Assembly (NCBI GenBank): GCA_041946825.1
Contig: JBHGBD010000003.1
Location: forward strand, 124,001 to 188,000
Direction: 5' to 3'
Source: CAZTHM01 sp041946825
GTDB lineage: Bacteria > Acidobacteriota > Terriglobia > UBA7540
DNA: 64,000 nucleotides
The notes under the pieces are model-generated. The model was given only the letters and a program-made list of their open reading frames with translations. It did no database searches and was not told the origin of the DNA. Each line of letters begins with the position of its first letter. Position 1 is the first letter of the stretch. The position numbers and the translations under genes were made by a program. Below are positions 50,576-58,862 of the stretch, piece after piece.

Positions 50576-50615
50576 TGTAGACTACAATTCTAGCACAACT
50601 TTCCGGATTTGTCAA
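50576..50615 (-). promoter_or_regulatory. orphan sigma70-like promoter with operator-like palindromes
   Basis: On the minus strand TTGACA (50615-50610) is followed after 17 bases by TAGAAT (50592-50587), a near-consensus promoter. The 11-bp palindrome TGTAGTCTACA (50586-50576) lies at the expected start of transcription. The overlapping TGCTAGAATTGTAGTC is close to a BlaI/MecI operator (TACTACA-nn-TGTAGTA). No gene follows. Confidence 0.5.
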
Positions 50616-50648
50616 GCACAATCCGCGGGCGGAACCCTCTCGTAATCC

Positions 50649-50712
50649 GGCCCTCGCGCTCCGGGAGAGGGCGGTCTCCGTCAGCGGGCGGATCGGACCG
50701 GGTGAGGGCCGC
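50649..50712. repeat. palindromic repeat (GGGAGAGGG family)
   Basis: GGCCCTCGCGCTCCGGGAGA followed by CCGTCAGCGGGCGGATCGGA and GGGTGAGGGCC. It lies just past the end of the PIN-domain toxin gene. Confidence 0.65.
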
Positions 50713-50763
50713 CAACCGCATACACGCAGAGAAGCGCGTGTATGCGCCACCCGCGAACCCTGG

Positions 50764-51189
50764 TCAGGCGGTTTTGAGCCCCACGGCGCGGGCTAGGCGC
50801 TTTTGTCGCTCGTCGAACGTCCAGAAGTGCTGGGCTCCCAGTTCAAGCGCCGAGGCGACGTGCAGTGTGTCGAGAGTCCGCAAGCCCAGCCGTGCCCCGT
50901 GGCTGCGAGCGAGTGCGGCGCAGCGCTCGAAGGCCGACTCCGGCATCCCAACTTCCATCCACAGCCTGCTCTCCCGGTGTTGCTGAAACCCCTGGTGGCA
51001 GCGGTCAGCTTCGCTTCGGGAAATCATTTTACGAAAAACGTGCTGCTCGACGGCGTGGGCCCACTCGGCCACGTGAAGGGGCGTCAGCCAGATGACCGGA
51101 TGGGAAGCCATTCGGCGCTCGGCCTCGGGCGAGTGCCGGTCGGGGATATAGAGCGACACGAGGAAGCTGGTGTCGGCATAGGTGCTCAA
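50764..51189 (-). CDS. PIN-domain toxin (VapC-like)
   Basis: A 141-residue PIN-domain RNase. The conserved acidic residues are visible in STYADTSFLVSLY (Asp6), LHVAEWAHAVE (Glu), RTLDTLHVASALELGA (Asp) and TFDERQKRLA (Asp). It is the toxin of a type II system cutting RNA, often tRNA. The start overlaps the end of the antitoxin gene by four bases. Repeats and an AT-rich stretch flank it on the other side, which fits a mobile or recently acquired module. Confidence 0.85.
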   Translation of the reverse strand: MSTYADTSFLVSLYIPDRHSPEAERRMASHPVIWLTPLHVAEWAHAVEQHVFRKMISRSEADRCHQGFQQHRESRLWMEVGMPESAFERCAALARSHGARLGLRTLDTLHVASALELGAQHFWTFDERQKRLARAVGLKTA

Positions 51190-51428
51190 TATCGGGCTCG
51201 CTCTCGCTCTTCAATTACGATGTTCGTTCCAGGAAGGATGCGATCGCCAAAAATCTCCCGGCGCAGGGCGGCGAAGTCGGGATACTCGCGGGCCTTGCCC
51301 CGCGGGGTGACGGGAACGATCTTGGCGATAACCGTGTTCCGGTCCCGCAGTTGGACGGTCTTCCCGGCGCGCAGCCAGGCTTTGAGCCGCCGGGTTTCCC
51401 TGAGCTGGCGAATGTTGACTTTCAGCAT
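51186..51428 (-). CDS. antitoxin, Phd/VapB-like
   Basis: 80 residues from the ATG at 51428 (MLKVNIRQLRETRRLKAWL); an in-frame ATG at 51446 is less likely because it lies inside the operator palindrome. The body LRAGKTVQLRDRNTVIAKIV matches the prevent-host-death/YefM type DNA-binding domain, and the tail (FGDRILPGTNIVIEERERAR) would wrap the toxin. It is the first gene of the toxin pair, with a promoter and palindromic operator directly upstream. Confidence 0.8.
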   Translation of the reverse strand: MLKVNIRQLRETRRLKAWLRAGKTVQLRDRNTVIAKIVPVTPRGKAREYPDFAALRREIFGDRILPGTNIVIEERERARY

Positions 51429-51434
51429 GACCAG

Positions 51435-51464
51435 ATTGTGACACATGTTGTGTCACGATGTCAA
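51435..51464 (-). promoter_or_regulatory. promoter and operator of the PIN/Phd pair
   Basis: TTGACA (51464-51459), 18-base spacer, CACAAT (51440-51435). The spacer holds the perfect inverted repeat TGACACATGTTGTGTCA (51439-51455 on the plus strand; 7-bp arms, 3-base centre). Transcription would start close to the antitoxin ATG at 51428, so the mRNA may be almost leaderless. Confidence 0.6.
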
Positions 51465-51471
51465 GCGCGAT

Positions 51472-51520
51472 GTAGAGGCGGCTTTATGCCGCCACGTGGC
51501 GAGATGAACTCGCCCCTACC
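51472..51520. repeat. palindromic repeat (GTAGAGGCGG family) supplying a stop codon
   Basis: GTAGAGGCGGCTTTATGCCG through GAACTCGCCCCTAC is the same family as inside mnmG (10656-10710) and at 63928-63981. The TAG of the GTAGGGGCGAG end (minus strand) is the stop codon of the cytochrome gene at 51516. Confidence 0.7.
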
Positions 51521-54323
51521 GATAGACAAACAGCGCGGCGTAAACAATTAACGCGATGAGGGAGAGGCCGATGGTCAGGGCGGTGAAGCCGAAGCGGCGC
51601 CAGAATTTGACCACCAACGCCTGCGGCGCGGGCATGAGGTTCTTGTCGAGTTCGCCCGCTTCGACCATCTGCTGATACTCGCGCGGACGGTCGCGCTTGA
51701 ATTCCTCGAGCGGCACGCCGCCCGTGAACACCACCGTATCGATGGGGAATTTCTCCGGGCGGAAGTGCGTATTGAAGAAGTGCACGGTAAAGATGAATCC
51801 CACGGCGAGCAGGGCTTCGTCGCTGTGGATGATGGTGGCGACGTTGATCATCCAGCCGGGAAACACTCGCGTAAAATGCTCGGGAAACCAGAGAAAAAGT
51901 CCCGTTGAGCCGATCACCGCCACGCCCCAGAAGACCGCGAAGTAATCGAACTTTTCCCAATACGTCCAGCGGCCGTAGTCGGGGCGAGTCCCTCGCCCGA
52001 TGAACCATTTGAGCGAAGCGACAAATTCGCGCCAGTCGTGGCCGTTGAAGACCATGCTTTCTTGATTGAAGATGTAGGCGCGCCAGGATTTCCCGCTGGC
52101 GCGTTTCTTGCGCACCAGGTCGAAGATGTGCAACCCGAAATAGGTAAACGTCAGCAGCGCGCAGACGCGATGGATCAGGCCCGCCGCTTCGAATCCGCCC
52201 AGCAAGCGCGAAAGCACCTGCGCCCACGCGGTATAGGAAAACTTCAACATCATGCCGGTCAGCGCGAGGCCAATAAAACTGGTGATGACCATCAGGTGCA
52301 GGTTGCGGTCGAAGTTGCGGAATCGCCGCACGTAAACTTCGCCGTGATTGGCGCCGCTGGTCTTCAATTCACGGCGGAATTGCAGCGAGCGCGGCAGCCA
52401 CGCCAGAGTGTGCAGCCCCGCGACGACCAGGGTTCCCATCAGCAGCGTCGTCATGCCCCAGAAGGTGACAAAGAGGAACGGATATTTCTCGGGGTCGTGG
52501 TGCGTGGCGTGGGTCAGATATCCGGCGAAGCGCCGATGCGAGCCGGGATGGCACTGCCCGCAGGTCTGGACGACGTTGGCGCGGCTCAGGTGCGAGGCGG
52601 GATCGGCCACGGGAAGAATATCATGCGAGCCGTGGCAGTCGTAGCACTTCGCGGTCTTGACGTAGCCGAGCTTCGAGACCTTGCCGTGATAGGTGTCGAA
52701 ATAGCTTGTGGCGATGGCCCGGTGGCAGTTGCCGCACTGGTCCATGATGTGCAGCCGGAAATCGGTGACGTCGGTGCGGCGAATGCTGTGCGCGGTGTGG
52801 CAACTGCTGCACACGGGCAGCGGCTTCGAAGTCCTGGCAATCTGCGGCGCGTGAATGCTCGCCTCAAACTGTTCGTAGATCCCCTGGTGGCAACGCCCGC
52901 AGGTCGCCGCGACGTTTGCGGGATTGACGCTCGAGCGGGGATCCTTGCTGGGCAGTTCACGATGCGGTGTGTGGCAGTCGGCGCAATTCGCCGTGACGGT
53001 CAGGCCGCTCTGCAGCAGTCCCTTGCCGTGAATGCTCTCCGTGTAATGCTCGACGATCTGGGTCTGTTTGCCGTTGTAGCGCACAGCCGCTTTCTGGCCG
53101 GTGCGATGGCATTGCGCGCAAAGCGCGGGGACGCTGCGCGAGAACGTGGGGGACTTGGGATCCAGGTGGCCCAGCACTCCGTGCGTGCCGTGACACTGGA
53201 CGCAAGTCGGCGCGTCGGGGCTGCCCTGCGCGGCGAGCTGGCCGTGGATCCCCTCGTTGTACTGCTCCACCTGGTCGGCGTGGCAGACGGAACAATCCAC
53301 CTTCGCGGTCATCGTGACGCAAGGGCGCTCGTGCGAAGGCGTTCCGCCCGTGTGACATTGCACGCAGGCAATGCGCGCATGACGTGAGCCCGCCAGTTCG
53401 TTCTCCTTCACGTGCAGCGAGGCCTTGCGGACCCCGCTGGCCGGGAGGATGTCGGGCCGCTCGTGACAGCGCAGGCAATCGCGGTCCGCCATCCCCTGGG
53501 GGTAGAAGACGCGACGAATTTTGTGCGGCTCATGACAGTCCACGCACGCCGGGACCATGTGCGGCTGCTTCTCCCAGAGTTCGCCGCGAATCACTTTGCG
53601 GTGCACGGCCTCGATTTGCGCGTGGCACTTGGTGCAGGTCTTGGCGATGTTGCGCTTGGAAATGGATGAGCGCGGGTCGGTGTGCGGCAGAGCAAAATGC
53701 GCCGTGTGACAACTGGTGCAGACCGCCGTCACCGTCAGCCCGCGGCGGAACAAGCCCTCGCCGTGGATGCTCTCGGTGTAATTCTCAAGGATCTTATCCT
53801 GCGGGATGTTGTGCGTGAGTTGTACCGGCGAACCTTCATGATGGCAGCGCCCGCACAGGGCCGGAACTTGCGTGACGCTGGTGGGCGACTTCGGATCGGA
53901 GGGGCGAAGCACATTGTGCGTGCCATGGCAGTCCGAGCATTTGGGCGCCAGCTTATCGCCGCGCTTCGCCGCCTGGCCGTGCAGGCTCGCGGCGTGCTGC
54001 TCCTGCTCGGAGGCGTGGCAGTTACCGCAATTGACACGCTGGAGTTTGTCAGGATGCGGGAATTCCTTTTTGGCCAGATCGTCGTGGCAACTCACGCACT
54101 CCAGCGCGGCGTGAGGCGAGGCGTGCAGACCCGCGGCGTCGAACGGTGGCGGTACTCCCGGCTCGCGCTTGGCGGCACGACCCGGCTGGTGGCACATCAG
54201 GCAGTCGTCGGAGCCGGGGAGCTTGTCTTTTTCAGATTGCTGGGCGTGAAGGATCAGCGCGAAGTGGCCGAATGCCAGGATCACGACGCTGGCCAGAACA
54301 AGCTGCTTGAACCTCCCGGACAA
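51516..54323 (-). CDS. fused multihaem cytochrome c (19 CXXCH) and b-type membrane cytochrome
   Basis: A 935-residue protein with a signal/anchor segment (about residues 8-27), then 19 CXXCH motifs from CLMCH to CGQCH in about residues 40-600. The haem part contains a duplicated unit: CSDCHGTHNVL...YTESIHGEGL and CVQCHGTHGVL...YTESIHGKGL, each followed by CTSCHTAH or CADCHTPH. The C-terminal 330 residues hold about five transmembrane helices with His residues (NLHLMVITSFIGLALTGMML, LIHRVCALLTFTYFGLHIF, IIHSDEALLAVGF). It likely takes electrons from the quinone pool to the periplasm. Same design as the protein at 47807-50032, convergent to it. Confidence 0.9.
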   Translation of the reverse strand: MSGRFKQLVLASVVILAFGHFALILHAQQSEKDKLPGSDDCLMCHQPGRAAKREPGVPPPFDAAGLHASPHAALECVSCHDDLAKKEFPHPDKLQRVNCGNCHASEQEQHAASLHGQAAKRGDKLAPKCSDCHGTHNVLRPSDPKSPTSVTQVPALCGRCHHEGSPVQLTHNIPQDKILENYTESIHGEGLFRRGLTVTAVCTSCHTAHFALPHTDPRSSISKRNIAKTCTKCHAQIEAVHRKVIRGELWEKQPHMVPACVDCHEPHKIRRVFYPQGMADRDCLRCHERPDILPASGVRKASLHVKENELAGSRHARIACVQCHTGGTPSHERPCVTMTAKVDCSVCHADQVEQYNEGIHGQLAAQGSPDAPTCVQCHGTHGVLGHLDPKSPTFSRSVPALCAQCHRTGQKAAVRYNGKQTQIVEHYTESIHGKGLLQSGLTVTANCADCHTPHRELPSKDPRSSVNPANVAATCGRCHQGIYEQFEASIHAPQIARTSKPLPVCSSCHTAHSIRRTDVTDFRLHIMDQCGNCHRAIATSYFDTYHGKVSKLGYVKTAKCYDCHGSHDILPVADPASHLSRANVVQTCGQCHPGSHRRFAGYLTHATHHDPEKYPFLFVTFWGMTTLLMGTLVVAGLHTLAWLPRSLQFRRELKTSGANHGEVYVRRFRNFDRNLHLMVITSFIGLALTGMMLKFSYTAWAQVLSRLLGGFEAAGLIHRVCALLTFTYFGLHIFDLVRKKRASGKSWRAYIFNQESMVFNGHDWREFVASLKWFIGRGTRPDYGRWTYWEKFDYFAVFWGVAVIGSTGLFLWFPEHFTRVFPGWMINVATIIHSDEALLAVGFIFTVHFFNTHFRPEKFPIDTVVFTGGVPLEEFKRDRPREYQQMVEAGELDKNLMPAPQALVVKFWRRFGFTALTIGLSLIALIVYAALFVYR

Positions 54324-54580
54324 AATGAACCCTCATTAGACAATAAGTCGCACCCAATCAGCACGGTGTGCCAAGGGTGTTGAGCAATTCAATCGCCAGC
54401 GGTTTTCATGAGAGACAATTGGGTCGTGTCCGTGCCAAGAGACAGAAAGTCACTCTGTGTCGTCTGGGCTTGGCGCCCTCGGGGGAAAATGTTCGGGAAA
54501 TAACTTGCGCCGGGCGGTGTGGAAAAAATGGAGGAGGGGTCACCCCGTCCAGGATGGGGTGGCCTCTCCTTAGGGGGTCG

Positions 54581-55150
54581 TCACATGCCTGAGGGTGTGG
54601 ACGCGGTCGAATTCGCCGGGCCCTTGGCGTACTCGGGTTTCAGACTGACGGTGTTGTCAATCCGGCTGGCTTCATTGTAGATATTCGCTGCCTCATTGGG
54701 ATAGTCCGTGGCCCAGAAGGTTGTCTGGTGAGCGTTGACCACCTTGATTGCCGATTCCGTGCTGTCGGCGAGTTCGACAAGGGTGGGCATGATCCGGTCA
54801 ATTTCCTGCTGCTGCCAGGGACTCACGGCGCCGCGAATTTGGTCGAGCCGGCAGAGGTCTCTTCCCATGGCGTTGACGTGATCGCGGATTTCGTTTATCC
54901 GCTCGGAATTGTCGCGCCAGTCGATTTCGTTGAAACGGCTGAGGGTGGCGAGGCCGTCGGCTTCTCGCTTGACATCGTTCGCCTGATCTCGCACCTGAGT
55001 CAGAAGTTTATTGGCTTCTTGAACGAAATCATGGGTGTACGACTCCGGGGTTGGAGCCGCCGGCGCGCAGGTGTGGTCGGCGGCGAGCAGTCCCGCGGGC
55101 AGGAACAGCGCCGCCGCCAGAATGGTTGGAACACATTTGGATAGACCCAT
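54581..55150 (-). CDS. exported helical protein of unknown function
   Basis: 189 residues from the ATG at 55150, preceded by AAAGGAGGAG; a longer frame upstream lies in the terminator region. The signal peptide (VPTILAAALFLPAGLLAAD) is followed by a largely helical body (DFVQEANKLLTQVRDQANDV, INEIRDHVNAMGRDLCRL, VELADSTESAIKVVNAHQ). No motif recognised. A similar pattern is known to me from hypothetical proteins of Acidobacteriota. The stretch 54324-54580 upstream of the large cytochrome shows no gene. Confidence 0.65.
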   Translation of the reverse strand: MGLSKCVPTILAAALFLPAGLLAADHTCAPAAPTPESYTHDFVQEANKLLTQVRDQANDVKREADGLATLSRFNEIDWRDNSERINEIRDHVNAMGRDLCRLDQIRGAVSPWQQQEIDRIMPTLVELADSTESAIKVVNAHQTTFWATDYPNEAANIYNEASRIDNTVSLKPEYAKGPANSTASTPSGM

Positions 55151-55176
55151 ACTCCTCCTTTTGCACTCCCAAAGGT

Positions 55177-55213
55177 CAAAAAGGGCGGCAAAGCGCCTTC
55201 GCTTCACCGCCCT
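55177..55213 (-). terminator. rho-independent terminator of hom
   Basis: On the minus strand AGGGCGG-tg-AAGCG-aagg-CGCTT-tg-CCGCCCT forms a 12-bp hairpin followed by TTTTT. It lies about 125 bases after the hom stop and before the gene at 54581-55150. Confidence 0.8.
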
Positions 55214-55337
55214 AAATCATTTCCTTTCAGTGAGATGCAAGTGCTCCCAGGATGGTTGCCAGGATTCGGGTTTTTGGTCTGATTTCCAAGGGATGGTCCA
55301 CTTCAAGTAGGAAGATCAGCAATTTCCGGCGAGCGCC

Positions 55338-56693
55338 TCAGGGCAATTCCGCGAAGGGCATCATGACCGGAGGCTCGGCAAGGAAGGGCAGGCGCGCTAT
55401 TTCGGCGACAGCGCGCGCCACGTGCTTTTCTCTGGTGGGCTCAAGGGTCATAACAAAGGGAAGATGTTTCTTCGGCATGGCCGGTTCCTGGAGCACGGAA
55501 TCGATATTGATGCGGTGCCGGGCAAGGAGCGCGCACACGCGCGCCAGGATGCCGGGGCGGTCGCGCACCACCAGGCGCAGGTAAGCCGAAATGACGTTCG
55601 CCCCGGGCAGGGCAATCCTGGCGGGATGCCAGGTCGTGTAGCCAAGCGGGGACAGGCTCGCGCCGCCCGCCAGCATGGAGCGCGCAATCTCGACGACGTC
55701 GGAGAGGACAGCGACGCCTGTGGGCTCGCCTCCGGCCCCGCGCCCAGTCATTGTCGTATTCCCGCCTTTATTGCCCACCAGCAGCACGCCGTTGATTGAG
55801 CCCAGCACGTGAGCGAGCGGGGAGGTCTGCGGGATCATCATCGGGCGCACGAAAATCTCGAGCCGCCCGTTCTGCCGCCGCCGCGCCCCGGCAATCAGCC
55901 GGATGGTGTGATGCAAGCGATGGGCGTAGGCGAAGTCCACCTGATCGATGCGCGTGATGCCTTCCGCGGGAATGTCCTTCACTTTCACCGCCTGGCCAAA
56001 GCAGAGCATGGCCAGGATGGTGATCTTGTGCCGGGCATCGTAGCCCTCGACATCGAAAGTCGGATCGGCTTCGGCGTAGCCTTTTTTTTGCGCCTCCGAC
56101 AGGGCCTCGCGGAAGCTGCAACCGCGCCGCTCCATTTCCGTGAGGATGTAATTGGTGGTGCCGTTCAGGATGCCGTAGACGGCCGTGAAATGCTCGCCCG
56201 CCAGGCCTTCGCGGATGGCGTGGAGAAGCGGCGTGCCGCCCATCACGCACGCCTCGATGCCGAGGTGCACGCCGGCCTTGCGCGTATGCTCGGCAAGCTC
56301 GACGCCGTATTCCGCCACGAGGGCCTTGTTGGCGGTGACAAGGTTTTTGCCGGCATCGAGCGCACCGAACGCCACGCTGCGGGCGACCGTCGTCCCGCCG
56401 ATCAGCTCCACCACTATATCCACTTCGGGGTCGGCGATGACCTGCTTCCAGTCGCGGACAATCCTGACCGAGCGGCCCAGCCACGCGGCATCCTTGACCC
56501 GAATGTCGCAAACCGTCTTGAGCTCGAGCCGGCAGCCCAGGCGGCGCTCGATTTCATGCTTGTGCTCTTGAAGAACCTTGATGGTTCCCGTTCCCACGGT
56601 GCCGAGTCCCACCACCGCCAGGCGGATCACCCGCCGGCGGGATCGCGGCGCCGCGTCGGAGAAGACGATTCGAGCGGGACGTTCAGTGGGCAT
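55338..56693 (-). CDS. hom: homoserine dehydrogenase
   Basis: A 451-residue enzyme of threonine and methionine synthesis that reduces aspartate semialdehyde. The NAD(P)-binding GLGTVGTGTIKVLQ is at about residues 28-41; the catalytic region has GILNGTTNYILTEME and FREALSEAQKKGYAEADPTFDVEG. A C-terminal ACT domain (VVRDRPGILARVCALLARHR) gives feedback by threonine in related enzymes. Length with ACT domain is normal. A strong terminator follows. The start at 56693 includes a basic 23-residue extension; a later start is possible. Confidence 0.95.
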   Translation of the reverse strand: MPTERPARIVFSDAAPRSRRRVIRLAVVGLGTVGTGTIKVLQEHKHEIERRLGCRLELKTVCDIRVKDAAWLGRSVRIVRDWKQVIADPEVDIVVELIGGTTVARSVAFGALDAGKNLVTANKALVAEYGVELAEHTRKAGVHLGIEACVMGGTPLLHAIREGLAGEHFTAVYGILNGTTNYILTEMERRGCSFREALSEAQKKGYAEADPTFDVEGYDARHKITILAMLCFGQAVKVKDIPAEGITRIDQVDFAYAHRLHHTIRLIAGARRRQNGRLEIFVRPMMIPQTSPLAHVLGSINGVLLVGNKGGNTTMTGRGAGGEPTGVAVLSDVVEIARSMLAGGASLSPLGYTTWHPARIALPGANVISAYLRLVVRDRPGILARVCALLARHRINIDSVLQEPAMPKKHLPFVMTLEPTREKHVARAVAEIARLPFLAEPPVMMPFAELP

Positions 56694-56876
56694 AAGTTTC
56701 CCGTAGGGGTGGCAACTTCGAAGCCAATTGGTTTAACACTGAATGCGGGATTCTGGCAAGCGCGAACTGATGCGAAGGCAGCACAACCGCCGTCAAAAAA
56801 ACGCGGCCCCCGAACGTTGGCCGGAAGTTCTCGAGCGCCAACGTCGAGGGCCCGATTTGTGAGGCGCGTGATGACG

Positions 56877-58646
56877 CTATTTCTTTTTGGCCGGGGCTTT
56901 CACGGCTGCGGCTTGCTCCTTCAGCAGCACCTGAAAATCCGAGGCGTTGAACGGGAAGTAACGCGCCGACGTCTGCTTGGTGGTGCTCAGCGTGATGTCA
57001 ACGCGCCGGTTGTTGGCGAGCACGATGGCACGCCAGTTTTTCATCAGCTTCTTTCGATCCTGCTCGGTGATGTTGGGGTTCTGATCGACCAACTGCTTCA
57101 CTTCCGCTTCGCTCAGGTTCTGCGAGCTGCCAAACGCCGTGGTCTCGATATTGGCTGCCGGCACGCCCTGCTCGATGAGGAACGACTTGACGCGGTTCGA
57201 GCGGCGTTCGGAGAGCGCCTGGTTGGATTCCGCCGAGCCGCGCTTGTCCGCGTGGGCCTGGATGATCAGGTGCGCCTGCGGGCGGAACTCGAGATACTTC
57301 TTGAAATTGCCCGCCAGTTCCGCGAGCGAATTCTGCTGGCTCTGAACCAGCCCGCCCTCCGGATCCGCTGCGCGGGGCAGGGCCGTCGGGAAGTACACGC
57401 TGTTCATGGCCAGTTTGATTTCCAGCGTCGATTCGGTGACCGTCGAGGCTGGTTCAATATTGCCGGTAATGTGCAGCGTGGCGGTCTTGGTGTCCGACCC
57501 GCCGCAGCCGTTCGAGGCGGTCAGCCGGTAAGTGATGGTTTCATCCACCGGACCCGGATCGGTTTTGCGCGGCGCGGCTTGAACGGTCCGGCTGTCGGTC
57601 GGCGAAACCGAGCCAAAGGGTTCGAGCGTGGCAGTGTTGGCGCCCGTCACGGCCCAATTCACCTTCGCCGTCCCTTGTTCGAGGACCGTGTCGCCCCGGC
57701 GCCGATAGCGAATCTCGGCCGGAGAAACGTCCAGGGATGCCTGCACGGCGGACGCGACGTTGACCGTGGTGCTCGGCGTGGCGACTCCGCCCGGGCCCGC
57801 GGCGTTCAGGGTGTAGGTCGTTGTTTGCGTTGGCTGCACCGTCTTCTCGCCAGAGGCTGCTACCTCACCCACGCCGTTGTTGATTTCGTTCTTGACGGCG
57901 CCGGTGCTTGACCAATTCAATTTGGCCGATTCTCCACATCCGATTTGCCCCGGAGCGGCCGAGAACTGCGCCGAAACGGGGTTGATCGCCACCGTCGCGC
58001 TGGCGGTGCCCGCCCGGAACGGCGGAACCGAGCTGAGCTTCTGGCCGCGCGGCCACTCGGTGGTTCTGGTCGCTCCCGACTGGCGGATGTCCACGATGAC
58101 GCGTTTGTTGGCCTCCACGGTGACGGGGCCTGACCAAACGACGTCGTCGCCTCGCACCAGCGTCATCTGGTGCGTGCCGGGCGGAACCAGCAATTCCTGC
58201 TTCCAGCCGATGTCGTGGTTAAACTCGTCGGCCTGTCCCACGAGAAAGTCCGGGGTCTTGCCATTCAACAGGACCGCGGCGTGGTCTCCTCCTTCGATCT
58301 GGATCCGGCCAAACGGACCGGATACTGATCCCGGAAGGGCTTCCAAGACGACATCCAAAGGGACGGTGCGGCCGGCCTCGACCGTGACCTTATGAGTCTG
58401 GGATTTGTAACCATAGTTGTAAATCCCCACCGTGTGTTCTCCCGGGCTGACTTTCACCACATAGAGCTCGTTAAAGCCCGAGAACGCCCCGTCGCCTATG
58501 GCGCGGGTGTCAACGAATACAAACGCCTGATGAGGCCTGACGCGAATGCGGATCTTGCCTGTCTGCGCCGACATGGGTCGGACATAAGCGACTAATACCG
58601 CTAGAGCTACCAAGGGAAGTACTCGGAATAACCGTCGATGGATCAT
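56877..58646 (-). CDS. OmpA-family outer-membrane/peptidoglycan protein with PEGA-like domains
   Basis: 589 residues from the ATG at 58646 (GGAGG seven bases upstream). After a signal peptide come PEGA-like beta domains (VKVSPGEHTVGIYNYGYKSQ, LLVPPGTHQMTLVRGDDVVW), then Ig-like repeats each containing GCGESAKLNWSSTGA or AKVNWAVTGANTATLEPFG and the TYTLNAAGPGG type strand. The C-terminal OmpA domain (from about residue 430) has YLEFRPQAHLIIQAHADKRG, ALSERRSNRVKSFLIEQGV and NRRVDITLS, binding peptidoglycan. Likely anchors the envelope or displays sugar-binding surfaces. Confidence 0.85.
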   Translation of the reverse strand: MIHRRLFRVLPLVALAVLVAYVRPMSAQTGKIRIRVRPHQAFVFVDTRAIGDGAFSGFNELYVVKVSPGEHTVGIYNYGYKSQTHKVTVEAGRTVPLDVVLEALPGSVSGPFGRIQIEGGDHAAVLLNGKTPDFLVGQADEFNHDIGWKQELLVPPGTHQMTLVRGDDVVWSGPVTVEANKRVIVDIRQSGATRTTEWPRGQKLSSVPPFRAGTASATVAINPVSAQFSAAPGQIGCGESAKLNWSSTGAVKNEINNGVGEVAASGEKTVQPTQTTTYTLNAAGPGGVATPSTTVNVASAVQASLDVSPAEIRYRRRGDTVLEQGTAKVNWAVTGANTATLEPFGSVSPTDSRTVQAAPRKTDPGPVDETITYRLTASNGCGGSDTKTATLHITGNIEPASTVTESTLEIKLAMNSVYFPTALPRAADPEGGLVQSQQNSLAELAGNFKKYLEFRPQAHLIIQAHADKRGSAESNQALSERRSNRVKSFLIEQGVPAANIETTAFGSSQNLSEAEVKQLVDQNPNITEQDRKKLMKNWRAIVLANNRRVDITLSTTKQTSARYFPFNASDFQVLLKEQAAAVKAPAKKK

Positions 58647-58862
58647 CGCTCCACCTCCTGAAAGGATCAACCGCCCACTGTGGTTCCGGGCGAGGTCCGC
58701 CGAGGGCTGCGGGGAATAGGGAATCTACGTGCAGCGGGAAGTAAATCACAATTGTTTGAGGAATTCCATAGCAATGCAGGTCAACAGACTAGTTGTCCGG
58801 TTGGTGGAGATGTCATGGTCTCCGCGTGGGAGCCGAGGGGTTATGGTTTCCAGCCGCGCCGG

